A stretch of DNA of 64,000 nt from positions 32,460,242 to 32,524,241 of the forward strand of contig OX387602.1 of the NCBI GenBank assembly GCA_947568835.1. Reading direction: 5' to 3'. The notes beneath the pieces are model-generated. The model made no database searches and was not told where the DNA came from. It worked only from the letters and a program-made list of their open reading frames with translations. Made by a program: the position numbers and the translations under genes. Shown here one piece after another: positions 1-12,838 of this stretch (its first letter is position 1; each line of letters begins with the position of its first letter). The stretch is from Protonemura montana (Eukaryota; Arthropoda; Insecta; Plecoptera; Nemouridae).

Positions 1-1272
1 TTTAAGAAATTGGGTAGAGCATTCGTCAGTTTGACATCTGCATAAGAAGGGTATTTTTTAAACAAATTCAAATGATGGTCTTTAGATCTAAAATCAGCTT
101 TATGCCTCGTGCCATGTAATAGTTTGTGTCTAGTAATCTCAGTAATGTTTTGTTTGGTTCACAAAATGCAAGGAAAGTTGTGTGTATTTGATTTTCATCG
201 ATTCATTTCTGTGCCTAGCGAATATGTGTCTTAAGAAAGTAACAGGAGAATAATTGAGCAACTTCTCTCCGCTGCCTGACGGCCGCTGTTCATGTTGAGG
301 GAGTTTTGTCAGATGCCAGTTTCCTAAGTCTCTAATACCCAGGACTATAACCAAGAGTAGGAACTACAAAAATACTTAGAAAATAAAGTTTGATGCCCCT
401 AGGACTTGATGAAGTCTTTTGTCCCTATGCCCTGATGGCAAACCTGATGGCTTTATTAGGACTCAAATATGGTCCTATATAACCTGGGTGCTAAGACTTG
501 GGATTGAATCTGGATATTATTGAAGCTGCTTTATAACATGTACTAGCAGAACACGCTGGCTGACAGCGCTGTTGGTGTTGATGTTGAGTCGGCAAGACTT
601 CACATTTTGGTTCATTTACAACAAAAAAATTATTCTAAAAAGTTTATCGAGTTTTGTCAGATGTTCTTTCCAAAGCCTCTAATGCGACCAAAAACAAAAA
701 GTACTTTGAAAATGCTAAGAAAACTCAGTTGTATGACTTTATCCTTTATGTACGGTCTTTATCTTTCTGTGTAAACAAGTATCCACTATCACGGCCAGCC
801 AATCACAGCTCAGTACATTACGTACTCTCACTTTAATTTAACAATCAACTTAATCGTTGGCAGGACAAACTTTGTGTAGACTAGGATTAATTTGAGTTTG
901 CTACTTTCTGGGCTGCTCATACCAACCTAGAAAACATGACACCATGATGCTACTGTTAGCTATCCGATTTAAAAGCAACAAAATAGTATTTTTCTTTGGT
1001 TGAAATATTTAATAATTTCTGTACAAATAAATTTTGAATGAAAAACAATAAAAATATTAATCAAGCAAAGTTGAAATTACTATATTTTGGGTTAGTTTTA
1101 ACTTTTATCAGGTTGGCATGCACCCAAGCTTGCAAACTGCTCTTTGGCAGCCATTGCTAGAATTCGCTAGCGTACGGTAGGTATTTAGCAGAAGCCGTTA
1201 GGACTTTTAGTCTTGTATTCAAGTTATTATTTTAAAATAGATTTAATTTCACGTAAATAAACTGATAAAATC
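1..1272. other. AT-rich sequence without recognised gene
   Basis: Probably intron of TUFM, because the coding sequence must continue to the left. I see no conserved exon, RNA gene or tandem array here. Confidence 0.5.
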
Positions 1273-1420
1273 ACAGAAGAATTAATATGCGAGGTGTTTT
1301 GTTCCTTCATAATTTCCTGGTTAGTTTTTAAACTCCCCGGTGAAGACTGGCTTTATTTTGCATTCTAAAGTTGGCAACATTTAGTCAGAGTCCACCAGGC
1401 CGTGGCAAGGTTAGGTTATG
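1273..1420 (+). repeat. Dispersed repeat B, copy 1
   Basis: About 147 bp almost identical to 56030-56176 (shared blocks ttgttccttcataat, ctccccggtgaagactggct, gtcagagtccaccaggc), with a diverged partial copy at 32668-32740. It ends 7 nt from the TUFM donor at 1427. Family unknown; no terminal repeats or coding content seen. Confidence 0.8.
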
Positions 1421-1427
1421 CTCTTAC

Positions 1428-1684
1428 CTGAGCTTCGATATGGTCCTGCGCCTTGACAGATCCGGGCTTGCAGAGGACCATGCCCCTGCGAATGTCATCA
1501 CGTTTCACCCCCCGAACAAGAGCTCCGAGTTGGTCGCCTGCGTGGGCCTCGTCAAGGATCTGATGGAACATTTCTACGCCGGTCACCGTCGACTTCAACG
1601 TCTTGTTGTGACCGACGAACTCACATTCGTTGCCTTTCTTTAAGATGCCGCGTTCCAGCCGCCCGGTCACCACCGTACCTCGAC
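1428..1684 (-). CDS. TUFM: TUFM exon of domain 2
   Basis: Acceptor ctccag, then GTCGAGGTACGG ([20 protein letters not shown]) to EAQ, donor CAG|gtaagag. The first 26 nt of this exon and its acceptor are the source of the 78-bp array in the preceding intron. Phase 1 in and 0 out agree with the neighbouring exon. Confidence 0.94.
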
Positions 1685-4600
1685 CTGGAGACCAGGAACA
1701 ATATCAATAGACTCGTGTCTACTTGATGTAAACTAACCGCCCGGTCACCACCGTACCTCGACCTGGAGACCAGGAACAATATCAATATACTCATGTCTAC
1801 TTGATGTAAACTAACCGCCCGGTCACCACCGTACCTCGACCTGGAGACCAGGAACAATATCAATATACTCATGTCTACTTGATGTAAACTAACCGCCCGG
1901 TCACCACCGTACCTCGACCTGGAGACCAGGAACAATATCAATAGAGTCATGTCTACTTGATGTAAACTAACCGCCCGGTCACCACCGTACCTCGACCTGG
2001 AGACCAGGAACAATATCAATATACTCATGTCTACTTGATGTAAACTAACCGCCCGGTCACCACCGTACCTCGACCTGGAGACCAGGAACAATATCAATAG
2101 AGTCATGTCTACTTGATGTAAACTAACCGCCCGGTCACCACCGTACCTCGACCTGGAGACCAGGAACAATATCAATATACTCATGTCTACTTGATGTAAA
2201 CTAACCGCCCGGTCACCACCGTACCTCGACCTGGAGACCAGGAACAATATCAATAGAGTCATGTCTACTTGATGTAAACTAACCGCCCGGTCACCACCGT
2301 ACCTCGACCTGGAGACCAGGAACAATATCAATATACTCATGTCTACTTGATGTAAACTAACCGCCCGGTCACCACCGTACCTCGACCTGGAGACCAGGAA
2401 CAATATCAATATACTCATGTCTACTTGATGTAAACTAACCGCCCGGTCACCACCGTACCTCGACCTGGAGACCAGGAACAATATCAATAGAGTCATGTCT
2501 ACTTGATGTAAACTAACCGCCCGGTCACCACCGTACCTCGACCTGGAGACCAGGAACAATATCAATATACTCATGTCTACTTGATGTAAACTAACCGCCC
2601 GGTCACCACCGTACCTCGACCTGGAGACCAGGAACAATATCAATAGAGTCATGTCTACTTGATGTAAACTAACCGCCCGGTCACCACCGTACCTCGACCT
2701 GGAGACCAGGAACAATATCAATATACTCATGTCTACTTGATGTAAACTAACCGCCCGGTCACCACCGTACCTCGACCTGGAGACCAGGAACAATATCAAT
2801 AGAGTCATGTCTACTTGATGTAAACTAACCGCCCGGTCACCACCGTACCTCGACCTGGAGACCAGGAACAATATCAATATACTCATGTCTACTTGATGTA
2901 AACTAACCGCCCGGTCACCACCGTACCTCGACCTGGAGACCAGGAACAATATCAATAGAGTCATGTCTACTTGATGTAAACTTAGCACAAGTTTTAACAA
3001 AAACTATTTCAACTGGGTTTTCAATGCCAAGTGAAGAACAACTGAATTTCACAACGTTTCGTAACTTGAACCTGTTGCTTTCTCCAGAGGGCTGTTCAAA
3101 CCTATCGAAATGGTTCAATAAACAGCCACCGATGCTCTGTAGTTGAAGTTATATTTGCCAAAAAAATTGCACAGCGATTTGAAAAGCGATTAAACTTATT
3201 TCCGCCGACCACGACTTTGGAGACTGGTTTTATGATACGATTTTAGTGTATTTGATGAGAATGACGGATCTCCAAGGAGTAGAACCAAGAGGCTGTGAAT
3301 ACTCACAGTCACTCTGATTCTAGTGACGCTATATCACGTCACAATCTGTCAATCTCGAGTAACTTCAATTATTTCGACTTGTAATCGAACTTGTAAACAA
3401 ACCGGGAATGGAGTAAACGTTCTCGACCGGCAGATAGAACGGCTTGTCGAGGTCCCGCTGCGGCGTCGGAATGTGGGCGTCGACTTGGTCCAAGAGGGCA
3501 GTGACTGCGTCGGCACCGAGAGCAGGCTCGCGACCTTCAAGAGCGCACAACGCAGACCCCTTGACGACCGGCACCGTGTCACCGTCGTAGCCCATCTCGG
3601 TCATCAGCTCCCGGATCTCCATCTCAACCAGGTCTACCATCTCCTGGTCGGCGGCATCAACCTTCAACACAATAACAAGGTGATGGGATTACAACAACAA
3701 TATCTTGATTTAAACATGAGGATCTTTGCTGTGAAAACTGCATGATAAAAGCTGGGGACATCTGGCGACATCTGGGGACATCTGGGGACATCTGGTGACA
3801 TCTAGGAGACATCTAGGGACATCTAGGAGACATCTGGGGACATCTGGGGAAATCTGGGGACATTTACAGACATCTAGGGACATCTGGTGACATCTGGGGA
3901 CATCTAAAGAGATCTAAGGACATCTAGGGACATCAAGGGACATCTGGGGACATCTAGGGAGATCTAGGGACATCTGGGGACATCTAGGGACATCTGGGGA
4001 CATTTACAGACATCTATGGACATCTAGGGACATCTAGGGACATCTGGTGACATCTAGGGACATCTGGGGACATCTAGGGAGATCTAAAGACATCTAGAAA
4101 ACATCTAGGGACATCAAGGGAAACCTGGGGACATCTGGGGACATCTGCGGACATCTGGGGACAACTGAAGACATCTGGGGACATCTGGAGACATCTGGGG
4201 ATATCTAGGGACATCTAGGGACATCTGGGGACATTAACAGATATCTAGGGACATCTGGGGATATTTGGAGACGTCTGGAGACATCTGGGGAAATCTAGGG
4301 ATATCTGGGGACATTTACAGACATCTAGGGCCATCTGGGGATATTTGCAGACGTCTGGGGACATCTGGTTGACATCTAGGGACATCTGGGGACATCTAGG
4401 GACATCTGGAAGACATCTAGGGACATCTGGGGACATCTGGGGATATCTGGAAGACATCTAGGGACATCTGGGGACATCTGTATAAATCTAGGGACATCTG
4501 GGGACATCTGGAAGACATCTAGGGATATCTGGGGACATTTACAGACATCGAGGGATATCTAGGGATATTTGGGGACGTCTGTGGACATCTGATGACATCT

Positions 4601-7600
4601 GGGGACATCTAGGGACATCTAGGGATATCTGGGGACATTAACAGACATCTAGGAACATCTGGGGATATTTGGAGACGTCTGGGGACATCTGGATGACATC
4701 TAGGGACATCTGGGGACATCTGGAAGACATCTAGGGACATCTGGTAGACATCTGGGGACATCTGGGGACACCTAGGAGACATCTGCAAGACATCTAGGGA
4801 CATCTGGGGACATCTGTAGACATCTGGGAGACATCTAGGGACATTTGGTGACATCTGGGGAGATCTAGAGACATCTAGGGACATCTGGGGACATCTAGGG
4901 ACATCTGGGGACATCTGAGAGACATCTAGGGACATCTGAGGACATCTGGGGACATCTAGGGACGTCTGGAAGACATCTGAGGACGTCTGGGGACATCTGG
5001 GGACATCTAGGGATATTTGGAGACATCTAGGGGAATCTGGGGATATTTAGAGGCGTCTGGGGACATCTGGATGACATCTAGGGACATCTGGGGACATCTG
5101 GGGACATTTAGGGATATCTGGGGACATTTACAGACATCTAGGGACATCTGGGGATATTTGAAGACGTCTGGGGACATCTGGATGACATCTAGGGACATCT
5201 AGGGACATCTGGAAGACATCTAGGGACATCTGGGGATATCTGGAAGACATCTAGGGACATCTGGGTACATCTAGGAATATCTGGGGACATTTACAGACAT
5301 CTAGGGACATCCGGGGAAATCTGGGAACATCTAGGGACATCTGGGGACGTCTGTGGACATCTGATGACATCTAGGGACATCTGGGGACATCTAGGGATAT
5401 CTGGGGACATTTACAGACATCTAGGGACATCTGGGGATATTTGGAGACGTCTGGGGACATCTGGAAGACATCTAGGGATATCTGGGGACATCTGGGGACA
5501 CCTAGGAGACATCAAGAAGACATCTAGGGACATCTGGGGACATCTGTAGACATCTGGGAGACGTCTAGGGACATTTGGTGACATCTGGGGACATCTAGGG
5601 ACATCTAGGGACATCTAGGACATCAAGGGACATCTAGGGACTCCTAGGAAACATCAAGGGAAATCTGGGGACATCTAGGGATATCTGGGGACATATACAG
5701 ACATCTAGGGACATCTGGGAATATTTGGAGACGTCTGGGGACATCTGGATGACATCTAGGGACATCTGGGGACATCTAGGGATATCTGGGGACATTTACA
5801 GACATCTAGGGACATCTAGAATATTAGGAGACGTCTGGGGACATCTGGATGACATCTAGGGACATCTGGGGATATCTGGAAGACATCTAGGGACATCTGG
5901 GGACATCTGTAGACATCTAGGGACATCTGGGGACATCTGGAAGACATCTAAGGAAATCTAGGGATATCTGGGGACATTTACAGACATCTAGGGACATCTG
6001 GGGATATTTAGAGACGTCTGGGGACATCTGGATGACATCTAGGGACATCTGGGGACATCTGGGGACATTTAGGGATATCTGGGGACATTTACAGACATCT
6101 AGGGACATCTGGGGATATTTGGAGACGTCTGGGGACATCTGGATGACATCTAGGGACATCTGGGGACATCTGGAAGACATCTAGGGACATCTGGGGACAT
6201 CTGTAGAGATCTAGGGACATCCGGGGACATCTGGAAGACATCTAGGGACATCTAGGAATATCTAGAGACATTTACAGACATCTAGAGACATCTGGGGATA
6301 TTTGGAGACGTCTAGGGACATCTGGATGACATCTAGGGACATCTGGGGACATCTAGGGATATCTGGGGACATTTACAGACATCTAGGGACATCTGGGGAT
6401 ATTTGGAGACGTCTGGGGACATCTGGATGACATCTAGGGACATCTGGGGACATCTGGGGACATCTGGAAGACATCTAGGGACATCTGGGGATATCTGGAA
6501 GACATCTAAGGACATCTGGGGACATCTGTAGAGATCTAGGGACATCCGGGGACATCTGGAAGACATCTAGGGACATCTAGGAATATCTGGGGACATTTAC
6601 AGACATCTAGGAACATATGGGGATATTTGGAGACGTCTGGGGACATTTGGATGACATCTAGGGACGTCCGGGGAAATCTGGGAACATCTAGGGATATCTG
6701 GGGACATTTACAGACATTTTGGGACATCTGGGGATATCTGGGGACATTTACAGACATCTAGGGACATCTGGGGATATTTGGAGACGACTGGGGACATCTG
6801 GAAGACATCTAGGGATATCTGGGGACATCTAGGGATATCTGGGGACATTTACAGACATCTAGGGACATCTGGGGATATTTGGAGACGTCTGGGGACATCT
6901 GGATGACATCTAGGGACATCTGGGGACATCTGGGGACATCTGGAAGACATCTGGGGACATCTGGGGATATCTGGAAGACATCTAGGGACATCTGGGGACA
7001 TCTGTAGAGATCCAGGGACATCCGGGGACATCTGGAAGACATTTAGGGACATCTAGGAATATCTGGGGACATTTACAGACATCTAGGGACATCTGGGGAT
7101 ATTTGGAGACGTCTAGGGACATCTGGATGACATCTAGGGACATCTGGGGACATCTAGGGATATCTGGGGACATTTACAGACATCTAGGGACATCTGGGGA
7201 TATTTGGAGACGTCTGGGGACATCTGGATGACATCTAGGGACATCTGGAGACATCTGGGGACATCTGGAAGACATCTAGGGACATCTGGGGATATCTGGA
7301 AGACATCTAGGGACATCTGGGGACATCTGTAGAGATCTAGGGACATCCGGGGACATCTGGAAGACATCTAGGGACATCTAGGAATATCTGGGGACATTTA
7401 CAGACATCTAGGAACATATGGGGATATTTGGAGACGTCTGGGGACATCTGGATGACATCTAGGGACATCCGGGGAAATCTGGGAACATCTAGGGATATCT
7501 GGGGACATTTACAGACATTTTGGGACATCTAGGGACATCTGGGGACGTCTGTGGACATCTGATGACATCTAGGGACATCTGGGGACATCTAGGGATATCT

Positions 7601-10600
7601 GGGGACATTTACAGACATCTAGGGACATCTGGGGATATTTGGAGACGTCTGGGGACATCTGGAAGACATCTAGGGATATCTGGGGACACCTAGGAGACAT
7701 CTGGAAGACATCTAGGGGCATCTGGGGACATCTGTAGACATCTGGGAGACATCTAGGCACATTTGGTGACATCTGGGGACATCTAGGGACATCTAGGGAC
7801 ATTTGGGACATCTAGGGACATTTAGGGACTCCTGGGAGACATCTAGGGAAATCTGGGGACATCTGGGGACATCTAGGGATATCTGGGGACATATACAGAC
7901 ATCTAGGGACATCTGGGGATATTTGGAGACGTCTAGGGACATCTGGATGACATCTAGGGACATCTGGGGACATCAAGGGATATCTGGGGACATTTACAGA
8001 CATCTAGGGACATCTATGGATATTTGGAGACGTCTGGGGACATCTGGATGACATCTAGGGACATCTGGGGACATCTGGGGAAATCTGGAAGACATTTAGG
8101 GACATCTGGGGATATCTGGAAGACATCTAGGGACATCTAGGGATATCTGGGGACATTTACAGACATCTAGGGACATCTGGGGATTCTTGGAGACGTCTGG
8201 GGACATCTGAATGACATCTAGGGACATCTGGGGACATCTAGGGATATCTGGGGACATTTACAGACATCTAGGGACATCTGGGGATATTTGGAGACGTCTG
8301 GGGACATCTGGATGACATCTAGGGACATCTGGGGACATCTGGAAGACATCTAGGGATATCTGGGGACATCTGGGGTCACCTAGGAGACTTCTGGAAGACA
8401 TCTAGGGACATCTGGGGACATCTGTAGATATCTGGGAGACATCTAGGGACATTTGGTGACATCTGGGGACATCTAGGGACATCTGGGACATCTGGGGACA
8501 TCTAGGAGACATCTGGGGACATTGGGAGATTTCTAGGGACATCTAGGGACATCTGGTAACATCTTGGGTCATCTAGGGAAATCTGGGGACATCTAGAGAC
8601 ATCTGGGGACATCTGGGGATATCTGGGGACATCTTAAGACATCTAGGGACATCTGGGGACATCTGGGGACATCTAGGAACATCTGGGGTCAACTGGGAGA
8701 TATATAGGGACATCTGGTAACATCTAGGGAAATCTGGAAACATTTACAGACATCTAGGGACATCTGGGGATATTTGGAGACATCTGGGGACATCTGGAAG
8801 ACATCTCGGGACATCTGGGGATATCTGGAAGACATCTGGGGACGTCTGTGGACATCAAGAGACATCTAGGGATATCTAGGGACATCTAGGGACATCTGGG
8901 GACATCTGAGGACATCTAGGGACATCTGGGGATATTTGGAGATGTCTGGGGACATCTGGGGACATCTGGGGACATCTAGAGACATCTGGGGACATCTTGG
9001 GACATCTTGGGATATCTGGAGACATCTGGGGACATCTGGGGACATTTAGGGACATCTAGGAGACATCTGGGGACATCTAGGGACATCTGGGTAAATCTGG
9101 GAGACATCTAGGGACATCTGGGGACATCTGGGGACGATTGAAGACATCTGGGGACATCTAGGGACATCTAGGAGACATCTGGGGACATCTGGGGACATCT
9201 AGGGACATCTGGGTAAATCTGGGAGACATCTAGGGACATCTGGGGACATCTGGGGACGATTGAAGACATCTGGGGACATCTAGGGACATACCTTGTAACC
9301 TTGTACCAGCAGCAGATGTTCCCAGGAGCCTTATTTATTCACTAACTTTTCTTGTCGCCAATGCCCGGCAATGGGAGTCCCTTAATGGAAATCTCGCCTA
9401 AAATTGGTATTCGCTATCTAGCAATGCGATCCAAAACCGCGAATTGGAATTACAACCGGGACTTTCACTTTCTGAGTCGACTGGACCCCGTAAATAGACT
9501 AAGTTGGGTTAAAGATTGGCAAACTATCATCGTCAAAGAATCAAATCCTTTTCAAAGTTTCCCTCTCTAAGTTTTAATTAAGTATATATTGTGAGAAGTG
9601 TCGTGTGACGCGATTTACAAAGTTCATGTGATTTTGTTTCCAAGAAAAAACATGCGTAATAATTAAGAGCAACAAAGATTATTAGAATGTGAAAATATTG
9701 TAGTGACAGTGATGCGCAAAGTATTGGCCTAGAACAAGGTTATTACTCTATTCCACTAAAAATTAAATGAAACAGATTTGTATTTATTGTAGCTATTGCC
9801 CTTTGAATATGAAAATTATTTATGTAAATGGAATAATGTATGGCTATGGTAATTTACAACGTATGTGACAACTATAAAAGGTTGCTGAGTTCAAGGAATA
9901 CATTTAATAAAATATTTACAATTAAATAGGACTAATCTTCTGATTTTCAGGAAAAATTTTAATGATTGATGTGGTGTTTGGCTGAGATATTTCGATGTTG
10001 CAATTATAAGAAGGTGCATACGGAGAATTCTTGAAATGTCAAAAGCGAAAACAAATTCATAATTCAGCAGTATTTTATCAGTTTTCCACCCTGCCTTTGC
10101 CTCATTGACTCTGATTTCCCCTCCCGTGCCTTGGTTTCCATTTACCCGCCCGAGTCCATTGCCAAGTGCATAGTGAATATCAACTTTCTGGGCATTGGCA
10201 TTCGCGCGAATTCGACAAATCGTCTAATGCCAGATATTGGAATTCTGACCGAATATTCGGAAAGTTAGTGGATAAGGCTCCTGGCAAGGCATGGCATGGC
10301 ATGGCATGGCATGGCAAGGCATGGCATGGCAAGGCAAGGCATGGCATAGCAAGGCATGGCATGGCATGGTATGGCATGGCATGGCATGGCAAGGCAAGGC
10401 ATGGCATGGCAAGGCATGGCATGGCATGGCATGGCATGGCAGGGCATGGCATGGCATGGCATGGCATGGCATGGCAAGGCATGGCATGGCATGGCAAGGC
10501 ATGGCATGGCATGGCATGGCATGGCATGGCAAGGCATGGCATGGCATGGTATGGCATGGCATGGCATGGCAAGGCAAGGCATGGCATGGCAAGGCATGGC

Positions 10601-12838
10601 AAGGCATGGCATGGCATGGTATGGCATGGCAAGGCATGGCATGGCAAGGCAAGGCATGGCATGGCAAGGCATGGCATGGCATGGCATGGCAAGGTAGGGC
10701 AAGGCATGGCAAGGCATGGCAAGGCATGGCAAGGCAAGGCATGGCAAGGCAAGGCATGGCATGGCAAGGCATGGCATGGCAAGGCATGGCAAGGCAAGGC
10801 AAGGCATGGCATGGCAAGGCATGGCAAGGCATGGCATGGCATGGTATGGACTGCTGGTCTTACCTTGTTAATGAAGACTACAATATGATTGACTCCAATC
10901 TGTTTGGCTAGCAGCAGATGTTCCCTGGTTTGAGGCATGGCCCCATCTGTAGCGGCCACCACTAGGATAGCTCCATCCATCTGTGCGGTGCCTGTGATCA
11001 TGTTCTTGATGTAATCTGCGTGACCGGGACAGTCCGTGTGACCGTAATGTCGAGCGGCCGTCGAGTACTCGATGTGGGCCACGTTGATTGTAATGCCACG
11101 AGCTTTCTCCTCGGGGGCGTTGTCTATTTCTGCGTAGCCCTTGGCCTGGGCGAGCGCCTTGTCTGATAACACTGCAAGCAACGGAACAACACAACGTGAC
11201 TACGTGTTAAAGTGCATTATATAGGGAGGCATGTACGGATGTGCTCTACAAAATAGCAAATGTGTAACAAGCCCTACAGCCAACAGGAAACAAAGGACAG
11301 AATGTGAATTATTATCATTCAATAGTTCAGATAATTCTCTAAAAGTATTTATTTTTTATTTTTGATAAACTAAATATTGGAGGCGTGAGAGGAGGCGGCG
11401 TTTTTAGCACTCGTCATTAGACTAATGCAAAATAAAATATATATATCACAAGATGACACTTCCATCCCAATCTGTAAAATCCTTCAGCTTGTAAATTAGA
11501 TATGAAAACACAACCCAAATAAAGAGAGATGTCAAACTTGCAAGTGAAGTTTGGTCAGTACTGTAGTTGACCTACGTGCCTACGCGGTAGTTGAACGTAG
11601 TCAAGCTTTAATATCGGCCGTATCAATAAGATGCAGCTACACCCGGGTTTTTTTACAATGTCAGTGGCATATCTCACAAACTTAAGTCTAGCTTAGCTCT
11701 TGTTCTAAATAATTTATATGACTTCATATTCTCGAATGCCTTCCTTGGCGACCAATTCCACACGGCTGTCCGTCTGTCCACACAGCTGTCCATGTTGTTA
11801 ACCTTTCTTTCAAGTCTTTTTCTCTTAATCTTATGACAGTGGTAATTCCTACTCTTCAATCTGATTCTGATTTCCTGCCAAGCCTTGTCCTTTCAGTTGG
11901 CAAAAATGGGACACGTTTTTATTTGATATTTGTTGAAACGGTTGCTATGATGTTGTCGTTTGTTCAAATGAAAAGTTTGTTGATTTTCCAGGAAGCTTAC
12001 AGCGATCAATTATGAAAATCAATAAAAACTGCATACTTTACACAATTTCAAATGTGCTCCACAATAATTTGAATGGTGTAACCGTTGAGTGCAGGTTCTA
12101 GGTAGAGTTTCAACGTCAATGTTACAGTCTCTGCGTGAAAGATGGCCGCCAAATGACCACCTTACCGACAAAAATGCAGAGTACCGGAACATCACGTTAA
12201 GTGGAGCCACTGTCGTATGAAATTTAATTTCGATATTTATCGTATTTACTCGCTTCTTAATATTGTTACGTGTATATCAATTGTGAGGTAAACATTGATG
12301 AAGATTTTTTGAGCATGAAAAGTTTCAAAAGTGAGTTAACCTACGAGAAATATCGAAATTAAAATTCATACGACAGTGGCTCCACTTAACGTGAACTTCC
12401 GGTACTCTGCATTTTTGTCGGTAAGGTAGTCATTTGGCGGCCATCTTTCACGCAGAGACTGTTACATTGACGTTGAAACTCTACCTATATCCTACACTCA
12501 ACGGTGTAACTGTAGCAGGAGTCAGGTAATTTAAATTTGGTTATCAGAACGCATGGTTTGGTTAGGTTAGGTTGAATGTGAATACAATTTGAGAAACTAG
12601 GAGGCCTAGTATCCAAAAACAAATGCCACTTGATGTCCATACTTTATCTAGAAGTAATGCCTAGCCTACCTTTTGTGATTGCCGCCGTGAGTGTTGTTTT
12701 GCCGTGATCAACGTGGCCGATTGTTCCCACGTTGCAGTGAGGTTTATCTCGAGTGAAAACCTTCTTCTCGGTCGCATAACCGCGCTTGCTGCTCGAGATC
12801 GGCACGAAAACACGGCTCAGCCTCACATTTATGTTTTG
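1428..12838 (-). CDS. TUFM: Mitochondrial elongation factor Tu (partial, four internal exons)
   Basis: GTPase that delivers aminoacyl-tRNA to the mitochondrial ribosome. Exons in transcript order: 12838-12670, 11171-10864, 3661-3403, 1684-1428, together 331 codons in one frame. Visible G motifs: GHVDHGKT (G1), RGITI (G2), DCPGH (G3), NK-VD (G4, split by an intron) and GSALCALEG (G5), then domain 2 ([36 protein letters not shown]). The segment [16 protein letters not shown] before G1 is the usual boundary after the mitochondrial presequence. No ATG opens the first exon seen: it has an acceptor (ttttag) and reads back in frame to it, so a 5' exon with the start is missing from this model. The last exon ends in a good donor (CAG|gtaagag), so the remaining part of about 100 residues (rest of domain 2 and domain 3) lies left of the window. 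Introns show it is nuclear, not an organelle insertion or bacterial contamination. Confidence 0.95.
1685..2975 (-). repeat. 78-bp minisatellite built from a 3' splice junction
   Basis: Tandem 78-bp units filling the 3' end of the TUFM intron; sixteen units precede the real junction. Read in gene sense, each unit holds the polypyrimidine end ttcctggtctccag, 26 nt identical to the start of the exon, and about 38 nt of intron ending in gtagacatgagtctat. Two variants (atatactcatg and atagagtcatg) largely alternate, giving a 156-bp dimer with phase slips. The intron part matches the flank of the TIR element seen at 24930 and 31640. Confidence 0.95.
2976..3115 (+). repeat. TIR element A, truncated copy
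   Basis: Starts with the shared end aacaaaaactatttcaac, followed by a diverged piece of the family seen at 24964-25300, 31671-31875, 35645-35868 and 46380-46603. It directly abuts the 78-bp array. Confidence 0.65.
3403..3661 (-). CDS. TUFM: TUFM exon with end of G4 and G5
   Basis: Starts with VDAADQEM after acceptor ttgaag, so the NKxD specificity motif is split across the 7.2-kb intron. Encodes [20 protein letters not shown] and ends at VYSIPG with donor CCCG|gtttgt, phase 1. Confidence 0.93.
3751..9290 (+). repeat. 10-mer satellite, 5.5 kb (ggacatctrg)
   Basis: Near-uninterrupted decamers of the type gggacatctg / gggacatcta, with 11-nt variants and recurring longer motifs (atatttggagacgtctgg followed by gacatctggatgac). 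Blocks around 6333, 6809 and 7134 are near-copies of one another, so there is higher-order structure at roughly 325 and 476 bp. It lies wholly inside the TUFM intron between the exons carrying NK and VD of the G4 motif. The long open frames within it are periodic artefacts. Confidence 0.97.
9291..10280. other. Unique intron sequence of TUFM
   Basis: About 1 kb of AT-rich single-copy-looking sequence between two arrays. No conserved exon or RNA gene recognised. Confidence 0.5.
10283..10848 (+). repeat. 5-mer array GGCAT/GGCAA
   Basis: About 113 pentamers, ATGGC and AAGGC mixed irregularly. It stops about 15 nt from the donor of the upstream TUFM exon (10863). All frames read open because the unit lacks stops; none is a gene. 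Confidence 0.97.
10864..11171 (-). CDS. TUFM: TUFM exon with switch regions (G2, G3)
   Basis: Acceptor cttgcag, donor AACAAG|gtaagacc, phase 1 in, phase 0 out. Encodes from [20 protein letters not shown] through [25 protein letters not shown] and VVFINK. The 5-mer GGCAT/GGCAA array starts about 15 nt downstream of its donor. Confidence 0.95.
12082..12504. mobile_element. Foldback MITE with long TIRs and 5-bp TSD
   Basis: Left arm begins ccgttgagtgcaggttc and right arm ends with its inverse; arms pair for about 160 nt, including agatggccgccaaatgac and gtggagccactgtcgtatga. Flanked on both sides by TGTAA, a likely 5-bp target-site duplication. No coding capacity. It lies in a TUFM intron; a half copy lies at 35131-35392. 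Confidence 0.85.
12670..12838 (-). CDS. TUFM: TUFM exon with the P-loop (G1)
   Basis: Acceptor gctgttttag, donor AAAAG|gtaggc, ending in phase 1. Encodes the end of the mitochondrial presequence and [16 protein letters not shown]. An in-frame GTG, not ATG, stands where a start might be guessed, so this is treated as an internal exon. Confidence 0.93.

Noticed and set aside
1621..3000. 459-codon open frame on the minus strand with a 26-aa repeat
   Set aside because: It is the 78-bp array read through; 78 is divisible by 3, so one stop-free frame repeats. It overlaps the true exon in the wrong frame.
9352..9570. 72-codon open frame
   Set aside because: No recognisable domain, no exon-like composition and no supporting splice sites; inside a TUFM intron.
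10180..11181. 333-codon frame fusing EF-Tu sequence to Cys-His-Ala-Leu-Pro repeats
   Set aside because: Reads through a good donor (AACAAG|gtaaga) into the pentamer array. The conserved protein continues at 3661.
1428..12838. Bacterial EF-Tu contamination or horizontal transfer
   Set aside because: Introns, presequence-like [10 protein letters not shown] and arthropod repeats in the introns indicate the nuclear mitochondrial gene.
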